A DNA stretch of 64,000 nt. Source: Siderastrea siderea (Eukaryota; Cnidaria; Anthozoa; Scleractinia; Rhizangiidae). The notes under the pieces were generated by a model. That model saw nothing but the letters and a program-made list of their open reading frames with translations, searched no databases and was not told the origin of the DNA. Numbering within the stretch: the first letter of the stretch is position 1; every line of letters starts with the position of its first letter. Where the stretch lies: positions 38,658,069 through 38,722,068 of the forward strand of contig OZ034975.1 of assembly GCA_964030785.1 (NCBI GenBank), read 5' to 3'. A program made the position numbers and the translations under genes. This document shows, piece after piece, positions 11,914 to 21,800 of this stretch.

Positions 11914-12306
11914 CTACATATTTACTTCAGTTGCAAAGCTCGGTAAATCCGTCTTTTCGTGCAGTGTTAATTTAAATGTGGTGTCGCAAAGCCCGATGTA
12001 TGTTTCTCTTGTGGTTGGTTTAGTAACTTCAGCTTGATATACGATGTTTTGGGCGTTACAGTTTCCATCCATGGGGCACGTATTTGGTTTCCAGCAGTTA
12101 CAATTTTTGTTCTCTTCATCATTGTGTGTGGATTTGCTGATTTCGGCCTTATTGTGGTTGGATATAATCGTCTTGATGTTACTCATGCAGCTGTAACTTA
12201 AATTGAGTGTGTTCCGATTGAAAATTTTGTGCAGTGGATTAGATTTGGGGAAGTGCTGGTCGATAGGGGAAAGGAAACCCGCCAAATAGCAAGAACGTGG
12301 AAACAA
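11914..12306 (-). pseudogene. Penelope-like element fragment, GIY-YIG region
   Basis: The minus strand encodes a 130-residue frame with [17 protein letters not shown], a cysteine cluster ([16 protein letters not shown]), then IVYQAEV and [10 protein letters not shown]. This is the linker plus the start of the GIY-YIG endonuclease domain found at the C terminus of Penelope-like retroelements. The GIY-YIG block shows YIGL but the domain is cut soon after. It meets a plus-strand fragment of the same family head to head at about 12300. It is a dead copy, with no start or full reverse transcriptase nearby. Confidence 0.7.
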
Positions 12307-12406
12307 ACGTAGGAAAATGCTTCCTTTCCCTTATCGACCAGCACTTCCCTAAATCTAATCCACTACACAAAATTTTCAATCGGAACACACTTAAGTTACA
12401 GCTGCA
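12186..12406. repeat. Inverted repeat between two Penelope-like fragments
   Basis: An arm at 12186-12275 is matched in inverse orientation at 12318-12406. For example GTGCAGTGGATTAGATTTGG faces CTAAATCTAATCCACTACAC, and AAGTGCTGGTCGATA faces TATCGACCAGCACTT. The loop is about 40 bases. The arms carry the same coding segment, so two element copies were joined head to head, or one copy was inverted in place. Confidence 0.85.
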
Positions 12407-12829
12407 TGAATAATGGAAAAAAATTTAAGATTAGTTATAACTTAGATTGTAACTCTAGTAACGTAGTTTATCTGATAAATTGGAAGAAATCCAAAGTCCA
12501 GTACGTGGGATCTACAACAACTAAGTAAGGACCCGATTTAACAATCACAAAAGCAGGGTCAGTGCCCATGGAAATTTGAGGCGGATCAGAGAGGGAAAGA
12601 TGAATTGATTTATCGACACTTTAACAGTAACGGACATAGGGGTTTGGAGGACATGACCATACAACTAATAAACCGTGTAAAGGGAGAAAAGGAATTGCGA
12701 GAAAGGGAGGGTCAGTGGATGTATAAACTTGGGACTTTAACGTCTCATGGTCTCAATGATAATGACGGTTTTTGTGCTCAAAACAAAAAGTCGCCCGCGT
12801 TACACGCACGCGCTAAAATATTTTCTTAG
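12320..12829 (+). pseudogene. Penelope-like element fragment, plus strand
   Basis: The first part repeats in plus orientation the [16 protein letters not shown] segment and then becomes full of stops. From 12605 a 74-residue frame reads HFNSNGHRGLEDMTIQLI, then ELREREGQWMYKLGTL, then HGLNDNDGF. This is the C-terminal end of the GIY-YIG region of Penelope-like elements (E-REREGxW-LGT-PxGLN pattern). It is frame-broken between the two segments and is a remnant. Confidence 0.7.
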
Positions 12830-12910
12830 TTGCGTGCACGTAAAAACGTAATTTATAATTTGACGTTTTGAATTATTATAATACGATTCTTGTAACGGCT
12901 ATTAGTCACC

Positions 12911-12947
12911 CGGAAGAAGAGCACTGAACGTGCTCGAAATATAGGTC
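12911..12947 (+). ncRNA. Degenerate hammerhead-like motif downstream of the Penelope fragment
   Basis: CGGAAGA is followed by a perfect 6-bp stem (GAGCAC / GTGCTC, loop TGAAC) and then by CGAAATATAGGTC. Penelope-like elements carry type I hammerheads of the form CTGANGA, stem, CGAAAC, GTC. Here the first C-U-G is CGG and the GAAAC-GTC end is altered, so it is best read as a decayed ribozyme at the end of the element. Confidence 0.5.
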
Positions 12948-13077
12948 ATGAGAACCCTCAGGCCTTAGAAACGGAAAGTTCGGTCATCTGAAATGACCGA
13001 ACTTTGATCCCTACCCGTTAGAAGACAATAGGAGCCGTTGACAGAGCAAACAGTCGGAGTCTCCTTTGGCCTCTAGT

Positions 13078-13185
13078 AAACGAATGTTAACCGTCAGTCA
13101 CACGTCAACACTTGACGAGGCACACAGTTGGACTCTCGTGTGCTCTGTGGTAAAACGAATGTTAACCATCAGTCACACGTCAACT
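13078..13185. repeat. 75-bp direct duplication
   Basis: AAACGAATGTTAACCGTCAG at 13078 recurs as AAACGAATGTTAACCATCAG at 13153, each followed by TCACACGTCAAC. GTTGGACTCTC and GGAGTCTCCTTTGG context is also partly shared. This is a simple tandem duplication. Confidence 0.8.
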
Positions 13186-13673
13186 TTTCACGGTACTTGC
13201 GAAATATCGAAACATCCGAGCGGAAGAACCGCTTCGCTTCGCTCTTTTTACTTGCGGTTCAGCTTTTCGATAGCTCGCCTCCGCTTCTTCAGACATGCCG
13301 TACTGAGCCGAATAATTAATAGTCAGGCGAAGCGGGTAAATGTGACAGACAATACGACACGCAGTCAGTCCACTTTTTTCAGTGCGAGATTCGGGAGGGG
13401 GAGGCTAGGTGGGAGGGTGTTATAATTTGAAATTGCTGTACATGCAAACATTTGACGACCTGGACTTGATGTTATCGGTCATTTACTGCAATATTCTAGT
13501 AATGAATGGGTGAATTGGAAAATATATATATTCTCATACCTATTATAATTATGCTTCATTCAGTTTTGTTTATCATTAGAAATTAGCAAGGGTAGGGTGA
13601 GTTGACATTTTTTATTGTCAGGAAGTAAGATATGTTCTTCACTTCCGTTTACAATTCCGTTCAGTGAGTCTAT

Positions 13674-14705
13674 GATTAGTACTGTTTGTGTTACATCGAA
13701 CTGTATGAGGTGCAAAACCCGCCAGTTCAGATGGATAAAAATATTAAGTGCGATCTTAATTCTGTGATTAGTACTGTTTATGCTACATCGAACTGTATGA
13801 GGCGCAACACCCGCCAGTTCAGATGGATAAAAATGTTAAGTGCAATCTTAAATTTTGTGATCAGTACTGTTCATGTTACATCGAACTGTATGAGGCGCAA
13901 CACCCGCCAGTTCAGATGGACAAAAATATTAAGTGCGATCTTAATCTGTTGTCAGTACTGTTTATGTCGCATCGAACTGTATGAGGCGCAACACCCGCCA
14001 GTTCAGATGGATAAAAATATTAAGTGCGATTTTAATTCTGTGATTACTACTGTTTATGTTAGTGCGATCTTCAATTTTGCGATCTTAAATTTTGTTACAT
14101 TGAGCTGTATGAGGCGAAACACCCGCCAGTTCAGATGGACAAAAATATTACGTGCGATCTTAATTCTGTGATTAGTACTGTTTATGTTACATCGAACTGT
14201 ATGAGGCGCAACACCCGCCAGTTCAGATGGATAAAAATGTTAAGTGCAATCTTAAATTTTGTGATCAGTACTGTTCATGTTACATCGAACTGTATGAGGC
14301 GCAACACCCGCCAGTTCAGATGGACAAAAATATTAAGTGCGATCTTAATCTGTTGTCAGTACTGTTTATGTCGCATCGAACTGTATGAGGCGCAACACCC
14401 GCCAGTTCAGATGGATAAAAATATTAAGTGCGATCTTCAATTTTGCGATCTTAAATTTTGTTACATTGAGCTGTATGAGGCGAAACACCCGCCAGTTCAG
14501 ATGGACAAAAATATTACGTGCGATCTTAATTCTGTGATTAGTACTGTTTATGTTACATCGAACTGTATGAGGCGCAACACCCGCCAGTTCAGATGGATAA
14601 GTGCGACTTTAAATTTTGTGATCAGTACTGTTTATGTTACATCGAACTGTATGAGGCGCAACACCCGCCAGTTCAGAGATAAACAAAAATATTAAGTGCG
14701 ATCTT
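13674..14705. repeat. About 92-bp satellite array with higher-order duplication
   Basis: About eleven units carry GAACTGTATGAGGCGCAACA then CCCGCCAGTTCAGATGG, at 92-93 base spacing, with one unit carrying an extra piece. A block of several units beginning near 13766 is repeated almost exactly beginning at 14170, with the same variants in the same order, which shows multi-unit duplication. The core folds: GAACTG pairs with CAGTTC and GCG with CGC. Because 93 is a multiple of three, long frames of 161 and 186 codons run through the array (repeat CMRRNTRQFRW). There is no independent sign of translation. Confidence 0.95.
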
Positions 14706-14746
14706 AAATACTGTGATTGGCAATGTTTATAAAATTGAAGTCATAC

Positions 14747-15022
14747 CTTGGTTCTGTCCAGCGTTCTTCTCCTATTCTGTTCGACTAGTTCCTTCCATTT
14801 GGCATAGTAAACACGAGCCAGTTATTTAGCACGCGAATACGTGTCTCTTTCCTTCTGTTTTCGAATTTGCTTGGCCTCTTTTTCCATAATCCGAGACAAT
14901 CGTTTTCTTTTGTTTCTTTCATTTCTTATCCTGCGTTTCTCATCGATTGAATTTTCACGAGAGCATCGTGACATGATCGTTCTTTCGAAAGGGCGCGCTT
15001 TCCCTTCAATTCCCGCTTCCAA
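14747..15022 (-). pseudogene. Candidate basic coiled-coil exon with one in-frame stop
   Basis: On the minus strand the frame from 15022 reads SRCSRENSIDEKRRIRNER, then RLSRIMEKEAKQIRKQKERD, and meets TAA at 14822. The same frame then continues as LARVYYAKWKELVEQNRRRT and ends at a donor (ACCAAG|GTATGA) at 14747. Lysine/arginine/glutamate-rich helix continues smoothly on both sides of the stop, which suggests a host exon with one nonsense change or a sequencing error. A CpG-bearing segment lies just upstream at 14980-15050. The family is not recognised. Confidence 0.35.
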
Positions 15023-15547
15023 GGTTTGTAGCGCGATCGCTGGCTAAGTTGCCTCTGGCTTGCGTGTGTGCCCCCTATTCCATAATCCGATATACCAAAT
15101 TCGAATGGGCAGCGGCTTATCGCAAAACAATAGCAAAAATTGCTTATTACAGGGAAAGTACAACGAAGGAATTTTGAGCAAATTGATCTCTGTGGTGCAA
15201 ATTACCGAAATATATCACAGTGATAACGTTAGGGATGACACCGTTCGATGATGTGAACCTTTTTTTTTAAGCACTCGTGATTATTACATATCATCATCGC
15301 GTCTGCACTCGACAAAAATCGTCGTGTCTTCACACAGGTAGCGCGACCACTGAAAGATCCTACAAAAGTTCGAAAAACAACTCAAGAAGCTTGAATGTTT
15401 CCCCATTTTCAGGTTTCCATCGCGGCGAAAAAGCTAGAGTTTCAAATTCGACGGGTGAAACGCGCTGGATGTACGTTTTCGGCCGCAAATCAAACTCCAA
15501 CTGCGAGCGCTGAAAAAGGCAGTCAAGATCAAATTCCCTTACACTCG

Positions 15548-16739
15548 GCATATCCTAAAAGCTGGACTGGACCCTGGACTCTGGACTCTGGACTCTGGAC
15601 TTTTCCTCCCAAAACTTTAGTCCCCCCCCCCCCAAGAGTTAGAAGTGTGCGAGATTTCAAAGAAACAACGTTATTCCCCCCCCCCACCCACCTCCCCGAA
15701 AAAACCTTTGTCTCCCCCTTAAAACTGCCTCCTCCCAAAAAGTCACCCTCCCCTCCCCCAAATAAAAAACTACAACTACATCGGATTTCTGATTGAAGAG
15801 CGATTGAACAAACACTTGTCGTCTCAATGTTCTTGCACAAATCGGCATTGAAATCACGAACGGGATCGAACGACCCAACCCCAATCCTTAAAAAAATAGT
15901 ATTTGGCGTGCGAACGTGATTGCATTACAGAATAATAAGCAAAGATCAGATAAAGATGTCTATTCATCGATGCGACGTGTGCAAGCTCTTATCAGCTGCC
16001 AGCGGAAAGAGCCTCAGCGGTTGCAATTAACAAGCTTTAGTATGACCATCGAACAAGTAACGTTCTAAAAAAATGCAATTTATTTCAAGGACACAATACT
16101 TTATGCTTGACTGAAAACAAGAGTAAATGTAACACCTTAGGTAAACAACATTGTCACTGGCAGCTGATAACAGCTTGCACACCTTGCATCGATGAATAGA
16201 CAATTTTATCTGATCTTTGCTTATTATTCTGTAATGCAATCACGTTCGCACGCCAAATACCATTTTTTTTTTAGGATTGGGGTCGGGTCGTTCGATGGCG
16301 TTCGTGATTTCAATGCCGATTTGTGCAAGAACATTGAGACGACAAGTGTTTGTTCAATCGCTTTCAATCAGAAATCCGATGTAGTTGTATTTTTTATTTG
16401 GGGGAGGGGATGGGGGACTTTTTGGGAGGGGGCAGTTTTAAGGGAGAGGCATAAAGGTTTTTTCGGGGAGGTGGGTGGGGGGGGGGAATAACGTTTGTTT
16501 GAAATCTCGCACACTTCTATCTTGTTTATTAGAAAAAAAATCCGATGTAGTTGAATTTTTTATTTGGGGGAAGAAATTTTTTTGGGGGAGGGAAGTTTTA
16601 TGGGGGGAGATATAGAGGTTTTTCTTGGGGGGGGGGGGGTAAAGTTTTGGGAGGAAAAGTCCAGAGTCCAGAGTCCAGAGTCCAGAGTACAGAGTCCAGA
16701 GTCCAGGGTCCAGGGTCCAGTCCAGCTTTTAGGATATGC
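15548..16739. mobile_element. Very long inverted repeat (foldback element)
   Basis: A left arm of about 455 bases (15548-16002) is matched in inverse orientation by 16157-16739, with a spacer of about 155. The outer ends read GCATATCCTAAAAGCTGG and its complement, followed by tandem TGGACTC units, then C- or G-runs, then matching unique words (AATCAGAAATCCGATGTAG, CAATCACGTTCGCACGCC, CAGCTGATAA). The right arm is longer because a segment starting AATCCGATGTAGTTG is duplicated inside it. The arms encode only glycine/proline-rich shadow frames. This fits a foldback-type element or a recent inverted duplication. Confidence 0.85.
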
Positions 16740-18566
16740 CCTTACACTCTATGATTGGCTTAAACGGTGGATTGACTTAATTACATTTTTGAGCATTTAA
16801 TTAGATCAAGGTTAGCGTCCATAGCAACTAAGGCTTCCAACAGCGAGCCAAAAAATCCTCTATGACTGTTCTCATGTCAGACAAAAAAAGTATTGGTTTG
16901 TCTTCATTTGTGTTAAATTTATATTATTTTTATGAAAGACTAGAAGAGTGGATGCTTGTGACAAGTTTATATATATATATCTAGTATAATTGCTCAGGTG
17001 CTAGTACATGCAAGCATGGGTCAGTCCTTTGCCATCACCTCAGCTGTTTGTTGCTTTATTTATTTATCCTTTGCCATCGCTTTCATATTGACAGTTTGCA
17101 GGTTTGTTATATTCCTCATTCGTGAAGTACAGTGTGTACTGTTCATAAAAGAAATGAAGAAATGTACTTAAGACATGCAAAATGTGTAATAGTAAGCACG
17201 ACCACATATGTTAACCAACACGTGGCTTCAAGCTCCTAATATTTAAAAACGTTTTGATGGTATAATAGACTGTAAACCTCATGGACACTTGTATTTATAA
17301 CTTTTTAGTACCTTGCTCCTTTCACCAACTAGATCTTCTTGTATCCTTAATATCATCAGATCTCACTGAAAGCCATGCAAGTTCACATTCATCCCGGGTC
17401 TGCATGCATGCAGGCCGATCGATTTTTATAAAGTGATTTAGAACAGTAACTTTCCATGGGAGACGACTGTTCAGTGTAACTTTAATTTCCAAGGTCACCC
17501 TCGGATTTTATCCAGATATTCTTAAGTTAGAGCCACAATGAAACTATGTAGCAGACATGTACATTTAAAGTATACATACAATATCACAAGAGAAGAGCTT
17601 TCAATAGTTTTCTTTTGAATGGTCACACTTTGGGATTTCATCCACAGATTCAAAAGATAGAACAGCCTTGTACAACATAATAAACACCACCAGAGGAATG
17701 TACTGTTCAGCAGCTTTCACTTAAATGGTCACACTTTAGGATTTCATCCTTAAACTCAAAAAATAGGAAACATCGTCTATAGCACAATGAACAGTACCAC
17801 AGAAAAATACTGCTCAGCAGATTTCATTTGATTTGGTTCACTTTAAGACTTCATCCACTGGCTTTATGAGCATAAGAATCTGGTACATAAAAGCCTACTG
17901 TTTGCCCAACTGGAATGTTTCTTTAATAATTATTTGTAAAGCTCACAAGCGCTTTGCCAGTTTCTACTTACTAATTCAAAACCATTCCACTGATGAAAGG
18001 CAACATGATCAGTGTTCAAAACGTTACCTGTAATTTTGGTTTTATTAGTAGATGCTGGGGTAGTTGGGCAATGTTTTGTGCATGGACAAATTGGGTGGGA
18101 TCACTGATAGTGACTGCCATTTGCCCCTAAATAATCATGCTGGTGTCTAATTCTGCCCTCAGTCAACAGCTGTAGTGTAATCATTAGCACATCTGAGGCA
18201 AAACGTTTTTCCCATAGAAGATTTGCTACACAAGTCCACTAGATAAGTTCCCCTCAGATGTTTTTTTTTTAGAGGGAGGAACCCAAAAAATGTGTATTTA
18301 ACTCTATTTGGAGATATACTGGTACATGTCATAATTGTAGTCAATTACATTGTAGTTCTCCCCCCCAGTCAGACATTAATACACAAGTTGTACATGTGCA
18401 TGTCCATAAATAGTGGGTAAATCTGGTAGCCCAGAAAGGCTAAATTCTTGTCTCAAATGGGTCAGGGCAAGAGGAGTTGGTTTTTTGGCCACAGATGTTC
18501 ACGCTGTGAACAGAACTCAAATATAATTTCTATATTTCTGTTTATTCCATTGCTTTTATTTCCTAG
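16740..18566. other. Upstream of the kinase gene, no exon recognised
   Basis: The 5' exons of the kinase gene (signal peptide and possibly earlier domains) should lie here or further upstream, but I could not find a convincing one. The stretch holds AT-rich sequence, a TATATATATATC run near 16970, the degenerate tandem repeat at 17440-17860, and the upstream half of the intron/exon duplication from about 17940. Confidence 0.4.
17440..17860. repeat. Degenerate tandem repeat of about 105-125 bp
   Basis: The string AATGGTCACACTTTGGGATT followed by TCATCC occurs near 17620, again (TTTAGGATTTCATCC) near 17728, and in more diverged form near 17490 and 17832. GTACTGTTCAGCAG-like words precede it by about 20 bases. 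The copies are old. Confidence 0.65.
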
Positions 18567-18806
18567 TTCCTGCACACATCACTCACATCTCTGGGAACCA
18601 AATAGTAAATGAGGGAGATGAAGTGACTCTGAACTGCACAGCTGATGGTAATCCAGCACCAAGCATCACATGGAAAAGACTTTCTGATAACCGTGTCCTC
18701 AGCTTCCCTTTGATAATCAGTAAACAAGACCAAGGAGGGTACAGATGCACTGCTGATAATGGTGTTGGAAGTCCTGCTACTAAAGATACCTTTATTACTG
18801 TACAAT
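18567..18806 (+). CDS. Receptor kinase exon: Ig domain 1
   Basis: Acceptor TTCCTAG, donor CAAT|GTGAGT; phase 1 to phase 1. It encodes an I-set Ig domain from [10 protein letters not shown], with VTLNCTADG (first cysteine), the core tryptophan in SITWKRL, and [14 protein letters not shown] (second cysteine). It carries an N-glycosylation sequon at the first cysteine (NCT). It is the older-positioned partner of the duplicated exon at 19341. Confidence 0.85.
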
Positions 18807-21800
18807 GTGAGTGTCAGGAGGCTCTGATTTGAGCAAGTGAAAAATAATTACCTTCTGTTTGCTGACGTGTTTCTTTTATAAGGCTCACAAGTGCGTTGCT
18901 GCCTTAATATGTTTTGTTTCTACCTACTGATGAAAGGCTCATTTTTTGTGTGTGGACTGCTTGGGTGGGGTGACTGATAGTGGCTGCCATTTGCCCCTAA
19001 ATAATTATGCTGGTGTCTGATTCCACCCTCCAACAACCATTAAGTAGGGTTGAATTATTACAATATCTGAGGCAAAACGTTTATTCCATGGAAGATTAAT
19101 TCCATCTGTCAACTACACAGTAGTTAATTACACCGTAGTTTACCCATCCAGTCAGACATTAGTACACTAGCTGTACTAGAAGTGGATAAATCTGGTAATC
19201 TTGATAGGTTAAATTCCTGTTTCAAATGGGTGGGCACGTGAAGCTGTTTTTTTTTTTTTTTTGCACAGATATTCACACTGTTAACTTCAAAATATCCAAG
19301 TATACAATTTTCTGGATTTTCTTTGGTTAAACATCAACAGGTCCGCCGCACATCACTCACATCTCTGGTGACCAAACAGTCAGTGGCAGGGATACAGTGT
19401 TACTCAACTGCTCAGCTGATGGTTATCCACCACCAAGCATCACCTGGAAAAGACTTTCTGATAACAGTGTTGTCACCTTTCCTTTGACCATCACTGGTAA
19501 ACAGGATGAAGGAAGCTACAGATGTACTGCTGAAAATGGCATTGGAAGTCCAAACAGCAGTGATGTTTATATTACTGTTCAAAGTAAGACAAAACTGTCT
19601 CTAAGTTTGATTTTTAAAAGTGCCGTTGGGACCTATGCTATTAAAGAGCCAGTGTCACCCAAAGTGCTTTGCGCGCTTGTATTTTTGTTTTGAAGTTTCG
19701 CTGGCGCGTTTGCCGGACGTTTCGCAAATTATACCCTGCCGCCCTGGCCTTTCAGCAAGCGGATATTTACAGTAGTAGCCTCTGAAAATAGTAATATCTT
19801 CATCGCTAGATGTTACCGAAGAAAACAGCTCTAGATCTGACTTTGTACGTAATCAAAGCGTATGAAGCTTTTGTTAACAACCGATCGATTGATCCATCTA
19901 TCTATCGATCGATGTCGATGGACGTAAAACCAGAGTAGCCACTTCCACTCGATATAAAAATAATAAGATAAAAACAAGTAGTAAGAATATTGACATCTTC
20001 ATCGCTAGATGTCACTGGAGAAAACTACTCAAGATCTGACTTTGCATTCAATGCGTATACATGGATCTATTACAGTCCGATCGATTGATTGCGCGATCGA
20101 TCGCATCGACCGATGTCGATGGACGCACAACCAGAATAGTCGCTTACACTTATTGTAAAAATAAAACATAAACAGACAGTGAACACAAGGAATAATTAAG
20201 CAAAACAGCACAAGCTCATGACCATAAGCAATATTTTGGAGCAAACCCGTAGCTACTGTTATTTTGTGATAAATTAACGTTCCTTCTGTTTTCATTCGGC
20301 AACGAATGCAGCACTATTTCGGCAAACACAGTGTCAGTACTATTGCTGAAACCCGTAGATGTTTTTCTTTCCCTCCGCTACTGATACACGAACTTCTTCA
20401 GCCGTACAACTTTGGCAGAGACCGGAAGACTCGGCCCTCGCCTCAACTTCCCTGAACCCTACGAGGCATCCAATTTAAAGATCTCCTTCTCCACCGCGGA
20501 AATATACAGCGAAATCAATACGGCGACACTTAAATGTCAAGTCAAAATTCACACTAGTGCTTGCGGATCGCTAACGGCAGCGATGGAAGAAGATACAAAT
20601 CAGACTTCACGACAAGAAGAAAATGGCGTATTTTTCATATATGAAAAATGTACCTCGGCGCGCAAAGCACTTTGGGTGACACTGGCTCTTTAAGCTTAAA
20701 ACTTGGCACAATTAAACCAAGCAATTGTTTGGTACTGGTAATCGATAATGTTATTATACTTTTAGACTGACTGTATTTAGTATAACATACATGTAACTAT
20801 ATTTTGTTATACACCTGTAGCTACTGTGCACTGGTGGAGTGAAGGTGTAGGTAGAAAAGACAGAAATGTACACTTTCCACTTGGTAAGGTCTACAAACTG
20901 CTCATAATGAATCAAATTTGGAAAGCTTTAATTTCACCGTACCTAAAAGACAGTAACTAAACAAGGGAAATCTAAAAGGTTTAGCTGGAAGTAACACTTT
21001 TCACTTGCCATTCTGGACTTGTTTTGAAAATTTGACAGTTTGATGTGAAAATTGGGCAGAACTTACCCTGCTTATACCGTTGTTATAAAATGGACAAAAA
21101 AAGTCAACCCACTTGTCATCTCACCAAGTCAGCTTTTTACATGTACATTCAGCAGTTTTGCAGGGAGCCCTTCAATAATGATTTCCTTTGACAAAAAAAC
21201 TTAAATCTTCTCCCTCCAGGCTAGGAGTCATTTGATGGTTGCCAGTAAAATGCTGTAGAGAAAAGTAAATACATGTAGTTACTGCTTTGGGGGAAAAGGG
21301 TGACAACATCGTAATAATGGGTTATTTAGCATCTCGTGCAGTAGTGAATAGCATCATGCTCGAGGCTAACATGTTTTAGTATAGATCAAACCAGTGGATA
21401 GTGTTTTTACGCCCTCTGATTGGCTACTCAAACTCGAGATAGCATTTGCTATTTACCTCTCGGCGCTTTTCTGGATTTCGAGAGAGAGTTTTGACTCATT
21501 TCTCAGAAAAAAAGGAACTATTTGGTGCCGGCTATCCTCTTCAGTGTCGGTGAAAAGTGGTAGATATTTACCTCCACTGCCATACCACTATTCACCTCCA
21601 CTTCGGTGAATAATTTCTAAATGTACTTAGGCCCTTTTGCAGCTGGGAAAAATGAAATTAACAAATTGACGTCAGTTTTTAAGGCGTCTGTCCTCTTATT
21701 GATGATAAATTTCGTCATAACATTGTTTAAGTGTTGTAGAACCGCGAGCCGCAGGCAAGTGGATCTACAACAAACTTTGACATTATTATGACGAAATTTA

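Larger units (their letters stand above)
17940..19583 (+). repeat. Tandem duplication of an Ig exon with its upstream intron
   Basis: Exon 18567-18806 and exon 19341-19583 are 774 bases apart and closely similar. So are their upstream introns: for example GACTGCCATTTGCCCCTAAA near 18112 versus GGCTGCCATTTGCCCCTAAA near 18982, and ATCTGAGGCAAAACGTTT near 18190 and 19065. The conservation of intron sequence shows a fairly recent segmental exon duplication that added one Ig domain to the receptor. Confidence 0.85.

Noticed and set aside
15395..15884. Glycine- and proline-rich frames in both strands
   Set aside because: They are shadows of C/G-runs in the long inverted repeat.
17990..18030. CTGATGAAAGGC followed by AAAACGTTACC, hammerhead-like
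   Set aside because: No stem II and the GAAAC strand is altered; it is too weak to annotate.
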